64,000 nucleotides of DNA, taken from assembly GCF_000517065.1 (NCBI RefSeq), contig NZ_KI912105.1:1224405-1288404 (forward strand), read 5' to 3'. Positions 38,034 to 45,915 of this stretch are shown here, piece by piece (the stretch's first letter is position 1; each line of letters starts with the position of its first letter). The notes under the pieces were generated by a model. That model was not told the origin of the DNA, did no database searches, and saw only the letters and a list, made by a program, of their open reading frames with translations. Made by a program: the position numbers and the translations under genes. This DNA is from Alkaliflexus imshenetskii DSM 15055 (lineage in GTDB: Bacteria; Bacteroidota; Bacteroidia; Bacteroidales; Marinilabiliaceae).

Positions 38034-38062
38034 TAAAAAAACCGGTCAGAGTATAACCGGTT
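38034..38062 (-). terminator. Rho-independent terminator of asnS
   Basis: On the minus strand the arms AACCGGT (38062-38056) and ACCGGTT (38046-38040) pair over 7 bases around a 9-base loop, followed by a run of T residues. It lies about 29 bases after the asnS stop. Confidence 0.8.
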
Positions 38063-38090
38063 ATTAAATATCGATGATATTATAAAACTT

Positions 38091-39530
38091 TTAGAACTCG
38101 GCATTTTTTGGTGTGCGCGGAAATGGAATCACATCACGTATGTTGCCCATACCTGTTACGAATAACAGCAGCCGTTCAAAACCCAATCCGAATCCACTGT
38201 GCGGCACCGCGCCAAACTTACGGGTGTCAAGGTACCACCACATCTCTTCAACCGGAATATGCATCTCTTGCATACGGGCTACCAGTTTATCGTAATTCTC
38301 CTCACGCTGCGAACCACCAATGATTTCACCAATTTGAGGGAAAAGCACATCCATGGCACGAACCGTTTTATTGTCATCATTCAACTTCATATAAAAAGCC
38401 TTAATCTCCTTGGGATAGTCGGTAAGAATAACGGGCTTTTTAAAATGTTTCTCAACCAGATAACGCTCGTGCTCACTCTGTAAATCGGCACCATATCCTT
38501 CAATTTGGTACTTAAACTGACCCTTCTTATTGGGCTTGGACTCTTTGAGTATTTCGATTGCTTCTGAATAGGTTAGCCTGATGAACTCATTGTTCAGCAC
38601 AAACTTCAACTTTTCAATCAATTCCATACTGCGCTCGTCGGCCTTTTTATTCTTCTCCTCCTCTTCCAGACGTGAACTCAAAAACTGCAAGTCATCGCTA
38701 CAATTATCAAGTGCATATTGAATCAGGTATTTGAGAAACTCCTCGGCCAGATCCATGTTGTCGTTAAGGTCGTAAAAAGCCATTTCAGGCTCTATCATCC
38801 AAAACTCAGCCAGGTGGCGCGAGGTATTTGAGTTTTCGGCTCTGAAAGTAGGTCCAAAAGTGTAAATATCGGCCAGACCCATGGCAGCAAGTTCTCCTTC
38901 TAACTGGCCGGACACAGTCAGATTGGTCGCCTTGCCGAAGAAGTCTTCTTTGAAATCAATTTTTCCTTCTTCATTGCGTGGAATATTCTCCAAATCGAGG
39001 GTGGTCACCTGAAACATTTCACCGGCTCCCTCAGCATCAGAAGCAGTAATAATTGGTGTATGGATGTTCACAAACCCCTTGGATGAGAAGAAACTGTGCA
39101 CGGCAAAAATCATGGCATGGCGCACGCGTGCGATGGCGCTGAATGTGTTGGTCCGAAACCTTAAATGGGCTATTTCGCGCAAAAATTCGAGTGAGTGCTT
39201 TTTGGGTTGCAATGGATATTCATTCACATCGCAATCGCCAATGACTTCGAGCGTTCGAGCCAGAAGCTCCACATTCTGACCGGTTCCCTGCGAGGGAGCG
39301 AGCTCACCTCTTACAGCGATAGACGCTCCGGTGGTCACACGACGCAGCAACTCTTCACCAAACACCTCCACATCTGCTACAACCTGTAAATTGTGTATGG
39401 TTGAGCCATCATTCAAAGCTATAAAATTCACCTGCTTGTTTCCCCGGCGGGTTCGCACCCAACCTTTCACAACTATTTCGCTGCCTATTGCATCACTCTT
39501 TAAAACATCCGTGATTTTCGTGCGTCGCAT
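38091..39530 (-). CDS. asnS: Asparaginyl-tRNA synthetase
   Basis: The 479-aa class IIb synthetase charges tRNA-Asn. An N-terminal OB-fold anticodon-binding domain ([25 protein letters not shown], residues 1-105) is followed by the class II core. Visible are motif 2-like [22 protein letters not shown] and motif 3 [16 protein letters not shown] near the C-terminus. The HxAEFWMxEPE pattern is characteristic of AsnRS rather than AspRS. The length is usual. Terminators bound it on both sides, so it is transcribed alone. Confidence 0.96.
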   Translation of the reverse strand: MRRTKITDVLKSDAIGSEIVVKGWVRTRRGNKQVNFIALNDGSTIHNLQVVADVEVFGEELLRRVTTGASIAVRGELAPSQGTGQNVELLARTLEVIGDCDVNEYPLQPKKHSLEFLREIAHLRFRTNTFSAIARVRHAMIFAVHSFFSSKGFVNIHTPIITASDAEGAGEMFQVTTLDLENIPRNEEGKIDFKEDFFGKATNLTVSGQLEGELAAMGLADIYTFGPTFRAENSNTSRHLAEFWMIEPEMAFYDLNDNMDLAEEFLKYLIQYALDNCSDDLQFLSSRLEEEEKNKKADERSMELIEKLKFVLNNEFIRLTYSEAIEILKESKPNKKGQFKYQIEGYGADLQSEHERYLVEKHFKKPVILTDYPKEIKAFYMKLNDDNKTVRAMDVLFPQIGEIIGGSQREENYDKLVARMQEMHIPVEEMWWYLDTRKFGAVPHSGFGLGFERLLLFVTGMGNIRDVIPFPRTPKNAEF

Positions 39531-39570
39531 ATCAAATCGTAATTAAAATCGTTTATAAACTATCAAAGTG

Positions 39571-39595
39571 AAAAAATAAAGGCTTTGCAGCCTTT
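39571..39595 (-). terminator. Terminator at the end of the outer-membrane/ABC operon
   Basis: On the minus strand AAAGGCT (39595-39589) and AGCCTTT (39584-39578) pair over 7 bases around the loop GCAA, followed by ATTTTTT. It lies about 100 bases after the stop of the beta-barrel gene and upstream of asnS. Confidence 0.8.
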
Positions 39596-39693
39596 TAGCC
39601 TGTAAAAATAGTGAAATGTTTACTAACAAAAGTCTGATTTTACTCAAAATATAACTTTTTTCTACGAATAGGTGGTAATTACATGGTTCTTGC

Positions 39694-40854
39694 TCAAAAA
39701 GAATATTTTAATGACACAAACCAGGCCGATCCAGCACCTGCAAAGGGAGAATCACCGGAACCGGTAAACAGCTGCCCCACAAACTCAAAATCCCAATCCT
39801 GAGTGAGTGAACGGGCGAAACCGGGCGAAATAAATATGGCTTCTGCATCGGGCAAAGCCATAATGGCCAGATTGGCACTTAAAACCGGGCTAAAAGGATG
39901 TGTGGCACTCGCTGTCATAGCCCATTGTGAGAACATGATATTATCCGCAGCTAAAGGTGTGGTAATCAAAACCATATTCGCACCTTGTCGTCTGTGACCA
40001 CCATTATAAAGCAACTCAAACAGACCGAAAGTACCTGTAGCAAACAGATGGTCGACTCCGGCAGCAGCAACAAGGTTGCCACGCCTGGTGCTCGGTTGTG
40101 CCTCTACATCATAAAACCAGGTGGCCTCCCCCTTAAAACCCATCTCACCGATACTGCCGGCCCATCCACCTCCAATGGCCAATCGGTGGCGGTAATAACC
40201 GGCCAATAACTGAAGGTCGTACCGGCTGCGATTAAATGCATACAATGCTGCGGCCACGCTCTCCCTGCTATTGTCGGCAGGGTTGTAAACCAGCTCCAGC
40301 CGCGACAAGTCGCCGGTAAAATATTGAAAACGAATTGCATCGGCACCTGGCCGTTCGGGGTAATCAAAATCAAAAAATGAATATGTATTAAACAAATCGT
40401 TGGGATTGGAAACCATGTTAATACCCCAATTTACCCGTTGTCGCCCAATACGCACCTGCCAATCACCCTGCCGCCAGTCGACAAACAACCGGTCAAGGTT
40501 TGTCACTCCAAGCCACCGGCTCTCATCAAGCCACACTCCGGTAAGGTTTACCAATCCATTGTCGCCACCAAGATAATCCTTATAAAACGGGAACTCTACA
40601 AACAAAGGGTTATACAACAAGCGGTTACGAGCCTCGCCGGTAAACGAAAAACTGTCGGACAATCGCCATCTCAAATTCAAACGGTTGTGCACAAGATTGT
40701 TGAAGGTGACCTCATCAAAACCCTCATCAATTAAAAATGATGGCATGGTTTTAACATATCCGCGCAACGACAAATCGCCGGATGTGGCATTGCTTACCAG
40801 ACTCATCGTCCACATAAGCACCAGCATAAAATATTTCAACTTGCAACTCATCAA
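39694..40854 (-). CDS. Outer-membrane beta-barrel protein of an envelope transport operon
   Basis: The 386-aa protein has a signal peptide (cleavage near SNATS, about residue 24) and then alternating amphipathic strands rich in Tyr, Trp, Phe and Gly (e.g. WQVRIGRQRVNWGINM, WDFEFVGQLFTGSG), ending in a terminal Phe (SLKYSF), as barrel proteins inserted by BamA do. The NWGIN-VSNPNDLFN stretch recalls porin-like families found with FtsX-type transporters. It is the last gene of a minus-strand operon after the ATPase (37-base gap), two permeases and a LolA-like carrier. It probably gives that system an exit or partner in the outer membrane. No sequence motif reveals the cargo. Confidence 0.75.
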   Translation of the reverse strand: MMSCKLKYFMLVLMWTMSLVSNATSGDLSLRGYVKTMPSFLIDEGFDEVTFNNLVHNRLNLRWRLSDSFSFTGEARNRLLYNPLFVEFPFYKDYLGGDNGLVNLTGVWLDESRWLGVTNLDRLFVDWRQGDWQVRIGRQRVNWGINMVSNPNDLFNTYSFFDFDYPERPGADAIRFQYFTGDLSRLELVYNPADNSRESVAAALYAFNRSRYDLQLLAGYYRHRLAIGGGWAGSIGEMGFKGEATWFYDVEAQPSTRRGNLVAAAGVDHLFATGTFGLFELLYNGGHRRQGANMVLITTPLAADNIMFSQWAMTASATHPFSPVLSANLAIMALPDAEAIFISPGFARSLTQDWDFEFVGQLFTGSGDSPFAGAGSAWFVSLKYSF

Positions 40855-40891
40855 CCGAACTGTCAGATTAAAATTTTACATCAAAAAGGGA

Positions 40892-41578
40892 TTACCGTCG
40901 TTCATCAGAGGCAATTTTGCCATCTACCAGTTTGATGACCCTTCGTGCCCGGTCAATCACACGCTGGTCATGCGTGGAAAAGAGCAGGGTAATGTGTTCC
41001 TCTTCGTTGAGTTTCTGCATAATATCGAGCAAGTTAAAGGCCGACTGCGTATCGAGGTTGGCAGTGGGTTCATCGGCCAGCACAAATTGTGGTCGCGAAG
41101 CCAACGCACGTGCCACGGCCACACGCTGCTGCTGTCCGCCGGAGAGTTTCTGTGGTCGCACATCGGCTTTGTCGGTCAGCCCCACCTCTTGGAGTAGCTG
41201 TATGGCCCGGGCTTCCATCTCCTCTTTGCTGCGTTTTTGCAGCAACATGATAAACGAAATGTTCTCTTTTGCTGTGAGCACCGGAATCAGATTGTACGAT
41301 TGAAACACAAAACCAATGTTGCGAAGCCTGAAATCGATAAGTTTGCTCTCTTTTAATGCGGTCATTTCGGTGTCGCCCACAAACACGCGTCCTGATGTGG
41401 GGTGGTCCAGACCGCCAATCATGTTAAGAAGCGTTGTTTTTCCGCTGCCCGAAGGCCCAATGATGGCTGTAAACTCGCCCTTCTCAACCTCTAAATCAAC
41501 TCCGCCAAGCGCATGCACCGGAACCACTGTATGGTTATAAACTTTTGTCAGATTTTCTGTTCGAATCACCTTTGTCAT
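40892..41578 (-). CDS. LolD/MacB-type ABC transporter ATP-binding protein
   Basis: The 228-aa ATPase has all canonical motifs: Walker A GPSGSGKTTLLN (about residues 41-52), Q-loop in FVFQSYNLIPVLTA, signature LSGGQQQRVAVARAL, Walker B FVLADEPTANLD and the H-loop His in LLFSTHDQRV. It belongs to the LolD/MacB branch that powers lipoprotein release or mechanotransmission rather than import. It lies between the barrel gene and the two permease genes of the same operon, 118 bases after the nearer permease; an inverted repeat occupies that gap. It contrasts with the degenerate ATPase at 58252 in this window. Confidence 0.92.
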   Translation of the reverse strand: MTKVIRTENLTKVYNHTVVPVHALGGVDLEVEKGEFTAIIGPSGSGKTTLLNMIGGLDHPTSGRVFVGDTEMTALKESKLIDFRLRNIGFVFQSYNLIPVLTAKENISFIMLLQKRSKEEMEARAIQLLQEVGLTDKADVRPQKLSGGQQQRVAVARALASRPQFVLADEPTANLDTQSAFNLLDIMQKLNEEEHITLLFSTHDQRVIDRARRVIKLVDGKIASDERR

Positions 41579-41618
41579 GGCTATATTCTTTATATGGAAA
41601 ACTCGTTTAGATAGATAA

Positions 41619-41680
41619 AAGATTTTTAGAAGGATAGACTAGATATTGCGACTGAGTTATGCTTTGCCTCTAAAAATCTT
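41619..41680. repeat. 12-base inverted repeat inside the ABC operon
   Basis: AAGATTTTTAGA (41619-41630) and TCTAAAAATCTT (41669-41680) are perfectly complementary, with 38 bases between. The left arm is flanked by AGATAGAT and GGATAGACTAGAT, like the AGAT repeats elsewhere in the window. It sits between the permease and ATPase genes. Confidence 0.7.
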
Positions 41681-41696
41681 GTTTTAATAATTCTTG

Positions 41697-42920
41697 TCAA
41701 TCTTTACGGATGGCCTCAGCCGGGCGCATTTTCAATGCTTTAAACGCGGGATAGACCGACGCCAGAAACGATGTACACAACACCAATATCACAAGATTCA
41801 GAAAAAAAGAGGTATGCAGTTCGGGAATCACCACGGCATCGTAACCAAAGTCGGTAAGCGTATCGCCTCCCACGCCGGACAAATCCACCCCATTGCGCGC
41901 CGTTAGCCAAACAGTTCCGCCTCCCAGCAGTATACCCACAATGGCTCCGGTAAACGTCAGAAAAGTGGTCTCTAACATCACCATCAAAAACACACGCTTT
42001 TTGTTCATGCCAACCGCCATGAGCATGCCCAGTTCACGGGTGCGCTCATACACCGTCATCAGCATGGTGTTTAGCAGTCCAAAAGCCAGTGCCAGCAATA
42101 TGATGATGATAATTACCAGATAGGTGATACCTGCCATCTCCTGCATGTAACTCACTTCAGGTGAGATTTCGGCATAACTGCGGATGGACAGTTCGGGATA
42201 ACGATTCTTTAACTGCGCAATTACATCGGATAAATGCTCCACATCGTTCAACAAAATGGCAATCTCATTCACCGGCTCACCCTCGCCCACCAAGGCTTGC
42301 AGGTCGCTGCGCCGCACATAAAGTCTTAGCTCGTCGAGTTGGGTATGTGTGGTCTGATATATACCGGCAACCCTGAACGATGCCCTTACAATTTCACCCT
42401 GCATATCGGGAAAAGTAAGCACCAAACGGGAGCCGGGCTCAATCTTCATCTTATCGGCCAGTCGCTTGCCAACAATTACCGGATTGCGACCTGCATCGGT
42501 AAAATAGTCGCCATCCACAACAAACTCATCAAAACGCGTGGTGGCGCGCTCCTGCTCTGCGTCCACACCAATAATCTGCACGCCGGCAGTAATAGCCGAT
42601 GAAGCCACCATGCCGCTGGCCATTGTGCGCGCCGAAACGGACATTACAAAATCATCGGAACTCAGGTGACTCACCAGTTCAGCAGCTTCAGGAATATGGT
42701 ATTTCACCTCATCATAATCTATAAATTTTGGGTGATGTATCTGCATGTGGGATATTTGACGCTCAATGGCTATCCTAAACCGCTGCGTGACCATGCCGGT
42801 TGCAAGCCCAGTGGCAAAGATGCCGCCCCACAGTCCCAATGCCACAGCCATTAATATGACTAGGCTCCGGCGCTTATTTCGCCAGACATTACGCCATGAT
42901 ATTTTTACGATTCCATTCAT
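41697..42920 (-). CDS. FtsX-like ABC transporter permease (second of two)
   Basis: The 407-aa protein has the LolC/MacB topology: an N-terminal membrane segment (about 17-40, preceded by WRNVWRNKRRS), a periplasmic MacB-type domain of about 220 residues, then three membrane segments (about 270-300, 315-345, 370-395). It ends in KMRPAEAIRKD, the typical end of this family. It pairs with the neighbouring paralogue, three bases upstream. The two permeases, the ATPase, the LolA-like carrier and the beta barrel suggest movement of a lipid or lipoprotein between the two membranes. Confidence 0.88.
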   Translation of the reverse strand: MNGIVKISWRNVWRNKRRSLVILMAVALGLWGGIFATGLATGMVTQRFRIAIERQISHMQIHHPKFIDYDEVKYHIPEAAELVSHLSSDDFVMSVSARTMASGMVASSAITAGVQIIGVDAEQERATTRFDEFVVDGDYFTDAGRNPVIVGKRLADKMKIEPGSRLVLTFPDMQGEIVRASFRVAGIYQTTHTQLDELRLYVRRSDLQALVGEGEPVNEIAILLNDVEHLSDVIAQLKNRYPELSIRSYAEISPEVSYMQEMAGITYLVIIIIILLALAFGLLNTMLMTVYERTRELGMLMAVGMNKKRVFLMVMLETTFLTFTGAIVGILLGGGTVWLTARNGVDLSGVGGDTLTDFGYDAVVIPELHTSFFLNLVILVLCTSFLASVYPAFKALKMRPAEAIRKD

Positions 42921-42923
42921 TCC

Positions 42924-44150
42924 TTAAAGTTTTGATGATTCAACCACTTTCATGGAATACACTTTATAAACCGGATAGATGCTCACCAGTAAAGAGATGA
43001 CAGAGACCACATAAACCTGTGACAAGAAATTGATGGCCGACATTGAAAACGGCATCACCGGCTCAAAACCGTAATCAATCATCACATTGGCCAATTCGCC
43101 AGACAACTGAATTGGATTGTGGTGAAAATAGTACACCACCGGAAAAGCAGCCAACGCCCCGGCAATAACGCCCAGCAGAGTCATCAGAACCATTTCAATC
43201 ACACATACCACCGCCAGCTGACTTCGCTTCATTCCTACCGAAATAATCATGGCCAGCTCCTTGGTACGTTCCACCATCATGGTTAAAACCGTACCGTAGA
43301 TGCCAAATGCAATAATCATATAAAGAATATAAAGAAACACCTTGTTGGCAGCCACATCAAAAGCCATTAACTTGAGAAAATCGGCCAGCAACTCCTTCCA
43401 TGTTAGCAGGCGAAACCATTCAGCATCGAGGCCCTTCGCCATGGCATTGGCCAAACGTTCGGTATCGGCCGGATTGTTGGGCATCACAATAAGTGACGTC
43501 AACCTCTCATCGGCCTGAAAAAACCATTGCGCTGCTGCCAAAGGCATTAAAATTGTGGCTCTGTCCATCTCCGGCACCCGAATTCGCACTATGCCCTTCA
43601 CGGGAAAAAGACCGGCGGCTGATGCGCCCTGAAACCCTTGAGAAATAAACACGAGCGTATCACCCACCTCGGCATTCAGTACTCTGGCCAATCCGGATGA
43701 GATTAAAACCGATTGGTCGCCGCTTTCCAAATAGTCACCCGCCACAATATTCTCCCTGAAATCATTGAACTGCACTTCCGAATCAGGATTCATCCCAATG
43801 AGCAACGCGCCGCGTGTGGTCTCATCATTGGCCACCAGCGTAAAACCCTGGATGCGCGGCACCAGATAATCGATACTTTCAGCATAGGGCTTTAGTGCCG
43901 ATTGCAGCGCATCGTCATACAACAGAGAGTTGTCAATGGATGGTTCATCATGATACATCACATCCTGAACCTTTAGATACCCGGTGCTGTACTTTACCAT
44001 ATTGTCAATCATCATTTCATAACTACCCCTTTGAAATGACTCGGAACAGATGGCCAGCAACACCGCAAAAAACACCGATGCCACCGTAATAATGGTTCGC
44101 CGCTTATTACGCCATAGGTTGCGCCAGGCAAGAATCATCAACATCTTCAT
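42924..44150 (-). CDS. FtsX-like ABC transporter permease (first of two)
   Basis: The 408-aa protein shares the layout of its neighbour: WRNLWRNKRRTIIT before the first membrane segment (about 17-40), a periplasmic MacB-type domain (about 45-270) and three C-terminal membrane segments. It starts 30 bases after the LolA-like gene and ends 3 bases before the second permease. The two are paralogues but only moderately similar in the periplasmic part, suggesting a heterodimer as in LolCE. The final residues (VYSMKVVESSKL) lack the AIR motif present in the partner. Confidence 0.88.
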   Translation of the reverse strand: MKMLMILAWRNLWRNKRRTIITVASVFFAVLLAICSESFQRGSYEMMIDNMVKYSTGYLKVQDVMYHDEPSIDNSLLYDDALQSALKPYAESIDYLVPRIQGFTLVANDETTRGALLIGMNPDSEVQFNDFRENIVAGDYLESGDQSVLISSGLARVLNAEVGDTLVFISQGFQGASAAGLFPVKGIVRIRVPEMDRATILMPLAAAQWFFQADERLTSLIVMPNNPADTERLANAMAKGLDAEWFRLLTWKELLADFLKLMAFDVAANKVFLYILYMIIAFGIYGTVLTMMVERTKELAMIISVGMKRSQLAVVCVIEMVLMTLLGVIAGALAAFPVVYYFHHNPIQLSGELANVMIDYGFEPVMPFSMSAINFLSQVYVVSVISLLVSIYPVYKVYSMKVVESSKL

Positions 44151-44180
44151 AAGCTACTATATTTATTGGTACCGCATTGG

Positions 44181-44945
44181 CTATTTTAAACTGCGCAGAT
44201 TTTGCTGCGAAAAAAAGCTGTCCTGAATGGGAATGTCAAATTCGATATGATGCGTCTCAATAACGGTTTTATGTCCGGATTTGTCGTGAGGCACCATCTC
44301 CATTATGGCAGGAATTTCTCGTCCGCCCATCATCCTGATATCACTGAACGTGATGGTGCTTACACAGTCGCCAAACTCATCATAGTTTTCCACTTTCATC
44401 TGGATGTACTCCTTCTTATCTACCCAAATCAACACTTTGTCGTACACAATAGCCGCCTCGGGCAATGGCACCAGCTCAATCACATAGCAGTCGCGGCCAT
44501 TGAACAGCTCCGTGCGCAGCAACTTGTGTTGGTAATCCTCAACCGTTGAACTGCCGCGCACCAGGTCATCGTTGGAAAAATCGCTCCCCATCCACGATTG
44601 CGACATCATTGATGGTGGCATTTTAATGGTTCGGTCGATGGATGGCACAAAGTTCCATATCTCCTTACCACGTTTCAGAAAACCAGTGCCTTTATCACGA
44701 GCCGGAGCGGTGATGAAAATGAGCGAAAAATCATCGCCTTTACTCCAGGCTTTCATGGAAACCTCGCGGGTATAGCGCGGCCTTACGGTTTTCATTGTCA
44801 TCTCCGCATAAGAAGAGTTACCTTGCATGCGCTGCTCCATCTTGCGAATGATTTCAACCGGATTATCTGCCACAGATATCGCTACAAAACAGAATAGCGT
44901 AATGGCCATCATTGTCAATCGAAAAACCAACAGACTTCTTTTCAT
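44181..44945 (-). CDS. LolA-like outer-membrane lipoprotein-sorting protein (TP0789-like)
   Basis: The 254-aa protein has a signal peptide (cleavage near SVADN, about residue 27) followed by a LolA/LolB-type beta fold. The stretch MSQSWMGSDFSNDDLVRGS is characteristic of the branch that includes Treponema TP0789. Such proteins carry lipids or acylated proteins across the periplasm in a hydrophobic cavity. Its gene directly precedes the two permeases, so it likely works with them. No lipobox is present, so it is soluble in the periplasm. The cargo is unknown. Confidence 0.82.
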   Translation of the reverse strand: MKRSLLVFRLTMMAITLFCFVAISVADNPVEIIRKMEQRMQGNSSYAEMTMKTVRPRYTREVSMKAWSKGDDFSLIFITAPARDKGTGFLKRGKEIWNFVPSIDRTIKMPPSMMSQSWMGSDFSNDDLVRGSSTVEDYQHKLLRTELFNGRDCYVIELVPLPEAAIVYDKVLIWVDKKEYIQMKVENYDEFGDCVSTITFSDIRMMGGREIPAIMEMVPHDKSGHKTVIETHHIEFDIPIQDSFFSQQNLRSLK

Positions 44946-44998
44946 ACTAATAGATATTTAAACTGTTTAGTTTATGTCGGGCTTTATTTATTAGATGA

Positions 44999-45117
44999 TT
45001 AGATGCTAGATAATTAGATGCAAGATGATTAGATAATCGGATAGACTGGTTTGGAAAGAACTTATAAAACCAGAATAATACCACTTTCCATCTTACATCT
45101 AATTATCTTGTATCTAA
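44999..45117. repeat. AGAT-type inverted-repeat element between the regulator and the LolA-like gene
   Basis: A 29-base arm (44999-45027) is repeated in inverted orientation at 45089-45117, with 26 of 29 bases matching by eye. Between them a smaller inverted pair, CTGGTTT (45046-45052) and AAACCAG (45067-45073), could form an inner hairpin. The arms consist of 15-base units similar to those at 27766-27855. No coding frame is inside. Confidence 0.75.
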
Positions 45118-45161
45118 ACATCTTCTATACAACCTTAAACCAATAGCAACTTAAGTCAATC

Positions 45162-45629
45162 TCAAATCTTATTCTCTGCCTCCCATTCCTCCATCAAATT
45201 GGGAAACTTCTCCATGATAAACTGATAAAAACTTATTGAGCGCCGAAGCCAGTTGGTTGCACCATCGGACTTTCCGCCCCTCAATTCAATGCCCTTATTA
45301 AAGAGCGCCAACATATAGTCAATCATTTTTAACCGCTGACGCATGATGGATGCCCATGAAATATGCTCATCCAAACTATAATAGGTGCGCCTGTCGCCCG
45401 GGAAAGTTATTGGCCTCAGAAAATTTATCTGAACCAATGTTTTAAGATTTGTGCTGATGGTGCTTTTTGAGGCCCCCAATCCGGTTACCAGCTCATCAAA
45501 AGTCACTCTTCCTTCGGGCGCGATGGCCACATACCCAAAAATTCGTCCCACCATGCGGGTGGTGCCTAGCGCTTCAAACATAAGACCGCTGTCTTCGATG
45601 AAGCGCTCCCGTTCATTTACTTCTTCCAT
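45162..45629 (-). CDS. GbsR/MarR-family transcriptional regulator
   Basis: The 155-aa protein has a winged helix-turn-helix near residues 30-90 (PEGRVTFDELVTGLGASKSTISTNLKTLVQINFLRPI) and a helical C-terminal part for dimerisation. The GASKSTISTNL recognition helix is typical of the GbsR branch. It is the first gene of the minus-strand envelope transport group, 216 bases before the LolA-like gene, so it may be transcribed with it or separately. By context it probably controls the transporter, perhaps in response to a lipid or osmolyte; no effector site is visible. Confidence 0.82.
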   Translation of the reverse strand: MEEVNERERFIEDSGLMFEALGTTRMVGRIFGYVAIAPEGRVTFDELVTGLGASKSTISTNLKTLVQINFLRPITFPGDRRTYYSLDEHISWASIMRQRLKMIDYMLALFNKGIELRGGKSDGATNWLRRSISFYQFIMEKFPNLMEEWEAENKI

Positions 45630-45915
45630 ACTTGAAAAATAGCTTTGATTAGTTTACCTGAGACAATACAAAAATATTATGTTTTTCTAGTTCTGTCAAT
45701 ACCGAACCAATAAAGCCTTATGTGATTTTTATCAGATATCTCTACCTGAAAGATATCATATCAAACTACTTCCGGATTGATTATTTTGCACGTTGGTTAA
45801 ACCCGACGAACCTTGATTTGTTAAAAATGGGGAGTCATAATGCATTCAACAATCAATTATGAATCGATTAACCACGTTGCAACCATCTGAATATAAACTC
45901 AAAATCATATAAAAA

